A DNA stretch of 64,000 nucleotides from Streptomyces sp. NBC_00414 (GTDB lineage Bacteria; Actinomycetota; Actinomycetes; Streptomycetales; Streptomycetaceae): assembly GCF_036038375.1 (NCBI RefSeq), contig NZ_CP107935.1, positions 9,486,001 to 9,550,000 of the forward strand. The letters run 5' to 3'. Position numbers and translations under genes: made by a program. The notes under the pieces were generated by a model. The model was not told the DNA's origin, made no database searches, and saw only the letters and a list, made by a program, of their open reading frames with translations. Of the stretch, positions 22,997 to 30,531 are shown piece by piece; position 1 is the stretch's first letter; the number at the start of each line of letters is the position of its first letter.

Positions 22997-24277
22997 TCAG
23001 TCGCGGGCGATCCCGGGAGCGATGTCCTCGTAGCGCTCCACGAACGCCTGACCGCGCGCCGCCGGGGCCTTCGAAGCCTTCGAGGTCGCCGCCGGCTTGC
23101 CGCAGAACGCGGACTCCAGCGTGCGGGCCATCGTGTTGAGGACGGTCCCGTTGTTGGACGTGTTCGCGAGCGCCGTGACCGTGCGCGCGCCGTCCTTCGA
23201 CGTGAAGGCGTACGTGTAGTAGCCCTGCACGGTACCCGTGTGGCCGTACACCGAGATCCCGCACGACAGGTCGCGCCGGCGCAGGCCCAGCCCGTACCCC
23301 TGGGTGCTGTTCACGGGCACCCACTGCTGCATCTGGGCGAGCTGCGCGGCCGAGGTCAGTTCGCCGCGGAGCAGGGCCGAGAAGAAGGTGTCCAGGTCCT
23401 TGGTGCTGGAGATGATCGCGCCCGCGCTCTGTGCCCACGAGACGGTCTGCTCGGTCGAGTCGACGAGCGTCCCACCCTCGTCGGGCGGGAGGTAGCCGTT
23501 GGCGTGCCGCCCGGCGATCGTCGTCCTCGGGTGCACGTACGAGGTGTCACGCAGCTTGAGCGGCTTGATGATGCGGCTCTTGTACGCGGACTGCACGGAC
23601 GTGCCGGTGAGCTTCTCGATGAGCATGCCCGCGACGACGAAGTTGGTGTTGGAGTACGAGTAGGCGGCGCCCGGAGCGTTGCCGAGGGGCTGCTTCAGGG
23701 ACAGGTCCACCAGTTCCTGGTAGCTGAAGACCTTGTTGCGTACGGCCTCGAAGCCCGGGACCGTGTTGGCGAACATGTCGTTGGTGTAGTCGTACAGACC
23801 GCTGCGGTGGCTCAGCACATGGCGCACCGTGATCCGGTCGTCGGGCAGCAGCCCCGGCAGGTAGGAGTTGACCGAGGCGTCCAGGTCGAGCGCCCCCTCG
23901 TCGACCAGTTGCAGCAGCACCACGGCGGAGAAGCTCTTGGTGACACTGCCGACGCGGAAGCGGTCGGCGTTGTCGATGGCCCGTCCGTCGGCTCTGTCCG
24001 CCACACCTTCGGCGACCTTGTGGACCGTGCCGTTGTCGTCGATCCGCGCCATGGCGCCGGGCGCCCCCTGCGAGAGCGCCGTACGCAGCACCTCGCGCAG
24101 CCCCGCGACGTCGGGCGCCGGGAGGGTGTCGGCCGCTGTCGTCGAACTGCCCTGTACGGTCCGGCTGCTGACGTCGGCGGGCGTCGCGGCCGCCGCGTCG
24201 TGTGCGGGAACAGCGAGGACGGACAGCAGGGCCGCCCCCAGCGTCGCCGTACCCCTGACCGTCATTCCTGAGACCAT
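22997..24277 (-). CDS. Secreted serine hydrolase, class C beta-lactamase/DD-peptidase fold
   Basis: 426 residues. Signal peptide to about residue 30 (LGAALLSVLAVPAHDAAAA). Serine beta-lactamase-like domain with SxxK as RVGSVTKSFSAVVLL, YxN as YSYSNTNFVVAGM and the third box HTGTVQGY. The family contains D-alanyl-D-alanine carboxypeptidases and esterases; the closest style is Streptomyces R61 DD-peptidase. Start ATG 24277 has GGGGAG about 10 bases upstream; ATG 24265, with AGGA directly before it, is an alternative. Independent gene, followed by a strong hairpin. Confidence 0.87.
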   Translation of the reverse strand: MVSGMTVRGTATLGAALLSVLAVPAHDAAAATPADVSSRTVQGSSTTAADTLPAPDVAGLREVLRTALSQGAPGAMARIDDNGTVHKVAEGVADRADGRAIDNADRFRVGSVTKSFSAVVLLQLVDEGALDLDASVNSYLPGLLPDDRITVRHVLSHRSGLYDYTNDMFANTVPGFEAVRNKVFSYQELVDLSLKQPLGNAPGAAYSYSNTNFVVAGMLIEKLTGTSVQSAYKSRIIKPLKLRDTSYVHPRTTIAGRHANGYLPPDEGGTLVDSTEQTVSWAQSAGAIISSTKDLDTFFSALLRGELTSAAQLAQMQQWVPVNSTQGYGLGLRRRDLSCGISVYGHTGTVQGYYTYAFTSKDGARTVTALANTSNNGTVLNTMARTLESAFCGKPAATSKASKAPAARGQAFVERYEDIAPGIARD

Positions 24278-24410
24278 CTGTGTCGTACTCCCCGTAGTCG
24301 TCCGTCGAGCGGATCCAGGTGCGTGCCGCACCGCGGGTCGCGGCGCAGACATCATCTTCTACGCGCCGGACCCACCTGTGGGTTGCATGTGAGGGAGTGA
24401 ATTCTTGATG

Positions 24411-25091
24411 TCAGCGTGACGCCCGGGCCAGCAGCCCCGACAGCAGGACTTCGAGCGACTCGCGCAGGGCTGTCGCGAAGTCGATGCGCAGGACCGCCAG
24501 TTCGGGCTCGGACTCGTAGACCGCGAGCACGGCCGCCGACGGGTGCGCGTGCGGCCAGGCGGCCGTGGCCGTCAGGAGAGCCCCGGCGGCGAACCGCACG
24601 CTGTCCCGCTCGCCCAGTTCGGGTACGTGCACGCGGGCCAGGTGTGCCAGGGCGAACGCCTGGGCGATGCCGGCGCGCTTGTACTCGGCGGCGACCTGGG
24701 TCGACACGTTCCGCTCCAGGACGGCGGCCTGAGCGCTGATCAGGTCGCAGAGCACCGGGCGCGCGGCGAGGGCGTCCGCCATGGTCGCGGCGACCCGGTC
24801 GGTGCGCTCGGAGACGGGAGCGTCGGCGTCGACGGCCTGGGGGAGCGCGGTGTCCAGATGATCCAGCAGCTCCTGCGAGGCGGTGGCGAGCAGTTCCAGC
24901 AGGACGGCCTCGCGGGACTCGAAGTAGCGCAGCACGTTCGACTTCGCGAGCCCCACCCGGCGGCTCAACTCGTTCAGGGACACCTGTGACACGGGCATCT
25001 CTCCGAGCATCGCCGCCGCGGTGTCGAGGATCGCCCTGCGGCGAACGGCGCGCTGCTCCTCGTTGCGGGCGCGCTGGAAGGTGTCTGCCAT
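24411..25091 (-). CDS. TetR-family transcriptional regulator of the adjacent SDR gene
   Basis: 226 residues. HTH: RRAILDTAAAMLGE then VSLNELSRRVGLAKSNVLRYFESREAVLLELL. The C-terminal ligand-binding part is helical and Ala-rich. It is divergent from a short-chain dehydrogenase, and the 147-bp gap holds four CAGACC-N3-GGTCTG-type palindromes, one 12 bp from this start codon. It most likely represses itself and the SDR gene until an unknown ligand binds. Confidence 0.9.
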   Translation of the reverse strand: MADTFQRARNEEQRAVRRRAILDTAAAMLGEMPVSQVSLNELSRRVGLAKSNVLRYFESREAVLLELLATASQELLDHLDTALPQAVDADAPVSERTDRVAATMADALAARPVLCDLISAQAAVLERNVSTQVAAEYKRAGIAQAFALAHLARVHVPELGERDSVRFAAGALLTATAAWPHAHPSAAVLAVYESEPELAVLRIDFATALRESLEVLLSGLLARASR

Positions 25092-25103
25092 GTCCGCAGT
25101 CTA

Positions 25104-25200
25104 CAGACCGGGGGTCTGCTGCCATCGATCAACAGACCCCCGGTCTGTTGTTATCGAACCGCCGGTCTGCTAGCTTGAAATGCAACAGACCGCCGGTCTT
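25104..25200. promoter_or_regulatory. Four clustered TetR operators between the regulator and SDR genes
   Basis: Site 1: CAGACC-N3-GGTCTG at 25104-25118, perfect. Site 2: AACAGACC-N3-GGTCTGTT at 25131-25149, perfect over 8-bp arms. Site 3: imperfect, GAACC-N3-GGTCTG near 25156-25169. Site 4: CAGACC-N3-GGTCTT at 25186-25200. Spacing between centres is about 29, 22 and 31 bp. TAGCTT at 25171-25176, between sites 3 and 4, could be the SDR -10. Confidence 0.75.
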
Positions 25201-25238
25201 CTAATTTCCGGTGGGCCGCGAATCCCGAAGGAGTCACC

Positions 25239-26177
25239 GTGTCCACGTCCTACGTCGTCCCTGATCAGACGGGCAGGTCCGTCGTCGTCACCGGTGCCAA
25301 CAGCGGCACGGGCAAGGAGGCCGCGCGGCGCCTCGCCCAGGCCGGAGCGCGCGTCGTACTGGCCGTCCGCACCGTCGCCAAGGGGGAGCAGGCCCGCGCC
25401 GAGATCCTCGCCCGGCATCCGCACGCGCTGCTGGAGGTGCGGCGCGTGGACCTGGCCGACCTGGCCTCCGTCGAGGCGTTCGCCGACGGGATCCTCGCCG
25501 ACGGCGCCCCGCTCGACCTGCTGGTGAACAACGCCGGAGTGATGGCCCCGCCCACCCGGCAGACCACCGCGGACGGGTTCGAGCTGCAGATGGGCAGCAA
25601 CTACCTCGGCCCGTTCGCCCTGACCCTGCGCCTGCTGCCGGCCCTGCTCGCCGCACCGGCGCCCCGCGTGACGACGATGAGCAGCGGCATGGCCGACATC
25701 GGCCGCATCGCCTTCGACGACCTCCAGTGGGAGCGCCGCCGCTACAGCCCCAACCGGTCGTACGCCCAGTCCAAGCTCGCCGACCTGATGATGGCCCGGC
25801 AGTTGGCCGGCCTTGCCGCCGAGCGGGGCTGGAACCTGCTCAGCACGGCCGCCCACCCCGGCTTCACCGTGACCAACCTGCAGACCGCGGGCGCCGGCCT
25901 CGGCCGCGACAAGCCCAAGCGGACGCTGATCACGGAGCTGGGGTTCCTGCTCCCCAAACAGCAGGTCGAGGAGGGCACCGAACCGATGCTGTACGCGGCC
26001 ACCAGCCCCGAAGCGACGGCCGGCGGCTACTACGGTCCCGGCCGCAGGTTCGGACTGGTCGGCCCGACCGCCACCGCCCGCGTCACCCGCCGCGCCCTCG
26101 ACGCCGACGCGAACCGCAGGCTGTGGACCGAGTCCGAACGCCTCACCGGCGTGGCCGTCCCCGCCGCCGTCGCCTGA
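25239..26177 (+). CDS. Short-chain dehydrogenase/reductase (SDR), retinol dehydrogenase-like
   Basis: 312 residues. Cofactor motif TGANSGTGKEAARRLA (the family TGxxxGxG), NNAGVM at the end of strand 4, catalytic Ser in MSSGMADIG, and YxxxK as RSYAQSKLADLMM. Arg after beta-2 (AVRTVAKGEQ) favours NADP(H). The enzyme would reduce or oxidise a carbonyl or alcohol; the substrate is unknown. GTG 25239 has AAGGAG upstream. The divergent TetR gene and four shared operators imply ligand-induced expression. Confidence 0.9.
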   Translation: MSTSYVVPDQTGRSVVVTGANSGTGKEAARRLAQAGARVVLAVRTVAKGEQARAEILARHPHALLEVRRVDLADLASVEAFADGILADGAPLDLLVNNAGVMAPPTRQTTADGFELQMGSNYLGPFALTLRLLPALLAAPAPRVTTMSSGMADIGRIAFDDLQWERRRYSPNRSYAQSKLADLMMARQLAGLAAERGWNLLSTAAHPGFTVTNLQTAGAGLGRDKPKRTLITELGFLLPKQQVEEGTEPMLYAATSPEATAGGYYGPGRRFGLVGPTATARVTRRALDADANRRLWTESERLTGVAVPAAVA

Positions 26178-26238
26178 ACGGCCCCGTCGTCCGGGGGCGG
26201 CGTCCGGCTCCGCGTGAACCAGGTGCCAGACTGACCCC

Positions 26239-27222
26239 ATGGACGAGCGCGAATTCAGCAGGTCAGGACAGCACGCATCGGTCGTCGGACTCGGCACCTG
26301 GCAACTCGGTGCCGACTGGGGCGACGTGGACGCCAAGGACGCCCTGGCGGTCCTGGAGGCGGCCGCCGAGTCGGGGGTGACGTTCTTCGACACGGCCGAC
26401 GTGTACGGCGACGGGCGCAGCGAGGAGACCATCGCGACGTTCCTGAGCGGCCGGCCCGACCTGCATGTGCTGGTCGCCACGAAGATGGGGCGCCGGGTCG
26501 ACCAGATCCCGGAGAACTACGTACTCGACAACTTCCGTGCCTGGAACGACCGTTCACGCCGCAACCTCGGCGTCGACCGGATCGACCTGGTGCAGTTGCA
26601 CTGCCCGCCGACCCCGGTGTACTCGTCGGACGAGGTGTTCGACGCGCTCGACACCCTCGTCGAGGAGGAGCGCATCGCCGCGTACGGCGTGAGCGTCGAG
26701 ACCTGTGACGAGGCGCTGACGGCGATCGCCCGTCCGGGTGTGGCCAGCGTCCAGATCATCCTGAACCCGTTCCGCATGAAGCCGCTCCAGCGGGTTCTGC
26801 CCGCGGCGCGGGAGGCCGGGGTCGGCATCATCGCCCGCGTGCCGCTGGCCTCCGGGCTGCTGTCCGGCAAGTACACGAAGGACACGGTCTTCGCGGCGAA
26901 CGACCACCGTACGTTCAACCGGCACGGGGAGGCTTTCGACCAGGGCGAGACCTTCTCCGGCGTCGACTACGCCACCGGTGTCGAGGCAGCGGCCGAGTTC
27001 TCCGCGCTCGCCCCGGAGGGGGTCACTCCGGCGCAGCTGGCGCTGGCGTGGATCGTCCAGCAGCCGGGCGTGACCTCGGTCATCCCCGGGGCCCGCTCGC
27101 CCGAGCAGGCCCGTGCGAACGCGGCGGCGGGCAAGCTTTCGCCGTTGCCGGCGGCCACGCTGTCCGCGATCTCGGACCTCTACGACCGCCGCATCAAGGA
27201 GCAGGTCGAAGGACGCTGGTAG
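26239..27222 (+). CDS. Aldo/keto reductase
   Basis: 327 residues, (beta/alpha)8 aldo-keto reductase. Catalytic tetrad by motif: Asp and Tyr in FFDTADVYGDGRSEE, Lys in VLVATKMGR, His in DLVQLHCPPT. The cofactor-binding end is TSVIPGARSPEQARANAAA. Uses NADPH to reduce aldehydes or ketones. It lies 61 bp after the SDR gene on the same strand, so co-transcription is possible. The downstream repeat cluster with hairpins may terminate it. Confidence 0.92.
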   Translation: MDEREFSRSGQHASVVGLGTWQLGADWGDVDAKDALAVLEAAAESGVTFFDTADVYGDGRSEETIATFLSGRPDLHVLVATKMGRRVDQIPENYVLDNFRAWNDRSRRNLGVDRIDLVQLHCPPTPVYSSDEVFDALDTLVEEERIAAYGVSVETCDEALTAIARPGVASVQIILNPFRMKPLQRVLPAAREAGVGIIARVPLASGLLSGKYTKDTVFAANDHRTFNRHGEAFDQGETFSGVDYATGVEAAAEFSALAPEGVTPAQLALAWIVQQPGVTSVIPGARSPEQARANAAAGKLSPLPAATLSAISDLYDRRIKEQVEGRW

Positions 27223-27302
27223 CGACTGCCCCCCCGGCCTGCGCCCGCTGCCCACGAGTAGCCCGGGCCGGCACCTGTCACCTGCGGGCGGTTGCAGCCG
27301 GC

Positions 27303-27506
27303 CGCGCAGTTCCCCGCGCCCCTCACGGGGCCCGCCTTCCGGGGCGTGGGGAACTGCGCGTTCGGCGGCGACGGCCCGCAGCCGGTTGCGGGCCCGTCAC
27401 CTCCATCCCGTCCGGGGCGTGGGGAACTGCGCGTTCGGCGGCAACCGCCCGCAGCCGGTTGCGGGCCCGCCACCCCCACTCCCTCAGGGGCGCGGGGAAC
27501 TGCGCG
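27303..27506. repeat. Cluster of Streptomyces-type GGGGAACTGCGCG intergenic repeats
   Basis: Four copies of one 20-mer. CGCGCAGTTCCCCGCGCCCC at 27303-27322 is the inverted form. Direct forms lie at 27341-27360 and 27413-27432 (GGGGCGTGGGGAACTGCGCG) and 27487-27506 (GGGGCGCGGGGAACTGCGCG). Copies two and three belong to a 72-bp tandem unit that also carries the hairpin GCCCGCA-N6-TGCGGGC. The inverted copy can pair with the next one into a long stem, so the cluster may terminate the converging AKR and MFS transcripts. Similar elements recur between genes in many Streptomyces (general knowledge). Confidence 0.8.
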
Positions 27507-27513
27507 GCCAGCC

Positions 27514-28743
27514 TCAACGGCCCCCAGCCAAAGACCTACCGCACCCCCGGCAGGGCACCGCAAGCGCCACCACGACCACCCCCGGCGCCAGCAACACGAC
27601 CGCGCTCCAAGGGAACGCCCCCGCGCCGAAGCGGTCCAGAAGGACACCCCCGACCAGCCCGCCCCCGGCCATCGCCGCGTTCCACAACGTCACAAGCATG
27701 GCCTGCGCGGCATCCGCGGAGTCCCCACCCGCGTCCGCCACACCCGTCTGCAACAGCGTGGGCGCGCCGCCCCACCCGAGCCCCCAAAGCGCCGCCGCCG
27801 TGCAGACGAGGAGGGCGCTGCCGGCCGGCACGGCCAGCAGACCCGCCGCCGCGGCGACCAGCAGCACGCTCGCCAGCGTCAGGACTCGCATCCGCCGGTC
27901 GATATGGGCACCCACGAACCAGATGCTCACCAGGGAGGCCGCGCCGAACACCAGCAGCACCAGATCCGTCGAGCCACCCATCCCCAGCCGGTCGAGGAAC
28001 GTGGCGATGTAGGTGTAGAGGATCGTGTGCGCCAGCACGAAGACCAGGGTGACGAACAGCACCGACGGGACGCCGGGAATCCTCAGCGCCCCCAGCATCG
28101 GGACCCGTACCTCCTCCCGTCGCCCCGGCAGATCCGGCACGGCCGCCGCGATCCACCCGATCAGCACCACGGCGAGCACGGTCATCAGCGAGAACGTCAC
28201 CCGCCAGCCGAGCGTCTCCCCGAGGAACGTCCCCGCCGGCACTCCCAGCGACAGGGCGACGGGAATCCCGGTCATCACCACGGCGACGGCCCTGCCCTGC
28301 AGCGGGACGGGCACCAGCCGGCGCGCGTACCCCGCGAGCAGCGCCCAGGCCACACCCGCGGCCACCCCGGCGACGAACCGGGCCGCCATGGTCAGGGGAT
28401 AGTTCGCGGACACGGTGGTCACCGTGTTGGCGACGGCGAAGCCGGCCATCGCCGTCAGCAGCAGCCGCTTGCGCCGCCATCCGGCGGTGGCCGCGGACAG
28501 CGGGATCGCGGTGAGCGCGGTTCCGGCCGCGTAGATGGTCACGGACTGCCCCATCGCGGACTCGCCGACCCCGAGGTCGGCGCTCATCGCGGGCAGAACC
28601 CCCGCGGGCAGGGTCTCGGTGAGACTGGTGATGAACACGGCGGTGGCCAGGGCCAGTAGTGCGGCGCGGGGCAGGCCAGGGCGGTCGGCGTCCGTGGGAG
28701 GGGCCGGTTCGTTGTCATGAGTTCCGGTGGTCCGAGTCGTCAT
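27514..28743 (-). CDS. Major facilitator superfamily efflux transporter (DHA1/AraJ type)
   Basis: 409 residues with twelve predicted helices. After a hydrophilic N terminus the first helix is AALLALATAVFITSLTETLPAGVLPAM; the helix 4-5 region GVAWALLAGYARRLVPVPLQGRAVAVVMTGIPVALSLGVPAG shows the drug-H+ antiporter motif C style. Likely a proton-driven exporter of small molecules. Divergent from a MerR regulator with a shared operator, so probably induced by its own substrate. The C terminus runs to the edge of the repeat cluster. Confidence 0.88.
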   Translation of the reverse strand: MTTRTTGTHDNEPAPPTDADRPGLPRAALLALATAVFITSLTETLPAGVLPAMSADLGVGESAMGQSVTIYAAGTALTAIPLSAATAGWRRKRLLLTAMAGFAVANTVTTVSANYPLTMAARFVAGVAAGVAWALLAGYARRLVPVPLQGRAVAVVMTGIPVALSLGVPAGTFLGETLGWRVTFSLMTVLAVVLIGWIAAAVPDLPGRREEVRVPMLGALRIPGVPSVLFVTLVFVLAHTILYTYIATFLDRLGMGGSTDLVLLVFGAASLVSIWFVGAHIDRRMRVLTLASVLLVAAAAGLLAVPAGSALLVCTAAALWGLGWGGAPTLLQTGVADAGGDSADAAQAMLVTLWNAAMAGGGLVGGVLLDRFGAGAFPWSAVVLLAPGVVVVALAVPCRGCGRSLAGGR

Positions 28744-28758
28744 GCCGCGTATGCTCGA

Positions 28759-28780
28759 ACCTTCACATCGGTGTGAAGGT
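28759..28780. promoter_or_regulatory. MerR operator shared by the MFS and MerR genes
   Basis: Perfect inverted repeat ACCTTCACA-N4-TGTGAAGGT. On the minus strand TTGACC overlaps its start as a -35, placing the dyad in the promoter spacer of the MFS gene, the classical MerR arrangement. The -10 (around 28752-28758) is weak. The start codon of the MFS gene is only 15 bp beyond the dyad, so its leader would be very short. Confidence 0.7.
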
Positions 28781-28807
28781 CAAGCGGCGAAACGCGAGGT
28801 CGGCCGG

Positions 28808-29191
28808 ATGCGGATCGGAGAGCTGTCACAGCGCACGGGCACGCCCCCTCGGCTGCTGCGCTACTACGAGGAACAGGGCCTGATCACCCCCGAGCGCTGC
28901 ACGAACGGTTATCGCTCCTACGACGAACGCCTCGTGGACCGCGTCCAGCAGATCCGGGGCCTGCTCGACGCCGGACTGCCGACCCGCATCATCAAACAGA
29001 TCCTGCCCTGCCTCGACAAGCCCAGCACCATCCACTTCCCCGACCCCACCCCGGAGATGCTGGCCACCCTCGAACTCGAACTCGACCGCATGACCCGGCG
29101 CATCGACTGCCTCGCCCGCAACCGGGACGCCATCGCCGAGTACCTCGCGACGGTACGCGGCGACGACCCTCCCCTCGCCGGACAGGGCTGA
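28808..29191 (+). CDS. MerR-family transcriptional regulator
   Basis: 127 residues. Textbook MerR N terminus: MRIGELSQRTGTPPRLLRYYEEQGLITPER, then the winged part NGYRSYDERLVDRVQQIRGLLDAGLPTRIIKQIL. The C-terminal dimerisation coil (EMLATLELELDRMTRRIDCLARNRDAIAEYL) is short with a single Cys, so no metal site is obvious. Start ATG 28808 matches the family. It controls the divergent MFS exporter through the dyad at 28759. Confidence 0.92.
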   Translation: MRIGELSQRTGTPPRLLRYYEEQGLITPERCTNGYRSYDERLVDRVQQIRGLLDAGLPTRIIKQILPCLDKPSTIHFPDPTPEMLATLELELDRMTRRIDCLARNRDAIAEYLATVRGDDPPLAGQG

Positions 29192-29271
29192 ACCGGACGG
29201 CACTTCGGCCCGGGAGCCGTCGTCCCGAGACAGTCGTCCCGGGGCGGTCGCCCCCGATCCATCGCCCCGGA

Positions 29272-30018
29272 TCAGGCCGCGTGTTCCCGCGCCCGCTGGG
29301 CGGCCTCACGTACGGAGCCGCGGTGCACGGGACCGTGCCCCGGCAGCAGGACGTCGCCCGCCAGCGCCTCGAACGCGTCCAGCGAGGCCAGCGCACCGCC
29401 CAGGTCGTGATGGAACATGACGGGCAGCAGCTGCGGTCCCGCCACCCGGGAGGTGGGGTGGGCGCTGACCAGCCCGTCACCGGATATCACCACTCCCGCC
29501 TCCGGCAGATGGAAGGCGCAGTGGCCGGCCGTGTGCCCCGGGGTGTGCACGGGAACGGGGCGGCCGGGCAGGTCGAGCGGCCCCTGGCCGGGGAACGCCC
29601 GAGGCTCGGCGACCGGGACGTGGGCGGTGCCGCCGGACCGCAGCGCGTGCACGGCCCACGGCACCACACCGGGCCGCCAGGCGTTCTTCAGGACCTGTCC
29701 CACGGTCACCTGGTGGAGGAAGTCCCGGCGCGCGTGCGGGACTTCGGCCTCATGGGTGTAGACCGGCGTGCCGTAGGTGCCGCTGAGGTACTCGGCCGAA
29801 CCGATGTGGTCGTTGTGGGCGTGCGTCACGAGAACGGCCGTGACGGCCTCGGGCGAACTGCCCACGGCGGCAAGGGAGGCGCGGACCTTCTCACGGTCAC
29901 CGGGGTAACCGGTGTCCACGAGGGTGACGGCGTCCCCCTCGGTGAGGATCACCCAGTTGGTGTTGCTGCCGTGTACGAGATGGATACCGTCGGCGACTTG
30001 ACGGATGTCTGCCTGCAT
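29272..30018 (-). CDS. Metallo-beta-lactamase-fold hydrolase
   Basis: 248 residues, cytosolic. Metal motif VLVTHAHNDHIGSAEYL (HxHxDH), then HTPGHTAGHCAFHL, ISGDGLVSA (bridging Asp) and LLPGHGPVH (last His). Two-zinc glyoxalase II-like hydrolase; thioesters, lactones or phosphodiesters are usual substrates, but specificity is not readable. It lies 13 bp downstream of the DUF1232 gene, so they may be co-transcribed. Confidence 0.88.
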   Translation of the reverse strand: MQADIRQVADGIHLVHGSNTNWVILTEGDAVTLVDTGYPGDREKVRASLAAVGSSPEAVTAVLVTHAHNDHIGSAEYLSGTYGTPVYTHEAEVPHARRDFLHQVTVGQVLKNAWRPGVVPWAVHALRSGGTAHVPVAEPRAFPGQGPLDLPGRPVPVHTPGHTAGHCAFHLPEAGVVISGDGLVSAHPTSRVAGPQLLPVMFHHDLGGALASLDAFEALAGDVLLPGHGPVHRGSVREAAQRAREHAA

Positions 30019-30031
30019 GATCGTCCCGGCC

Positions 30032-30355
30032 CTAGAGGTCCTTGTCTGACGAGGCCAGCCAAGCAGACTCGCGGGTGTTCCGGCGCAGCGGGTCGGACGA
30101 AGCGCGCATCGACCTCAGCGCCAGCAGCAGTACGGCGATGTCGTCGAAGTAGGCCGGGTCGGGCATCAGATCGGCCGGTAGCACGACATAGGCGATCGCT
30201 CCCCAGAAGACCCAGCGGGGCCCGGTCGGCAGCCCGGCGCGGCGCAGGTTCCGCCGGGTGCGGACCAGGCGGACGGTGAGGACGATCGCCCCCGCGAGCG
30301 CCGCGGCCAGTACGGCCGCGGCGACGAGAACCAGAATCCACATGTCGGTGTCCAT
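30032..30355 (-). CDS. YkvA/DUF1232-family small membrane protein
   Basis: 107 residues. One N-terminal helix (WILVLVAAAVLAAALAGAIVLTVRLV), a basic loop, then the DUF1232 signature WGAIAYVVLPADLMPDPAYFDDIAVLLLALRSM, probably a second membrane segment. Function of the family is unknown. Likely operon with the MBL hydrolase gene downstream. ATG at 30355 chosen; ATG 30343 is possible. Confidence 0.75.
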   Translation of the reverse strand: MDTDMWILVLVAAAVLAAALAGAIVLTVRLVRTRRNLRRAGLPTGPRWVFWGAIAYVVLPADLMPDPAYFDDIAVLLLALRSMRASSDPLRRNTRESAWLASSDKDL

Positions 30356-30531
30356 GAGTCCTTCCCTGACGCGTCCGGTGCTGCTGTCCGGATGCCCAGG
30401 TTCGCCCCGTCATCACAGCCGGGCCGTCCCGACACGCGGCGCGGTGCGTCGGAAGGCCCCTGGCCGCGCACCTACTCTGTGCTTTTGACCGACCACTTTG
30501 AGTGACACCTGAGCGATTGTGGGATGTGCGC

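Noticed and set aside
27223..27513. CRISPR-like array in the repeats after the AKR gene
   Set aside because: Units are few, mixed in orientation, not separated by unique spacers of equal length, and no cas genes are present.
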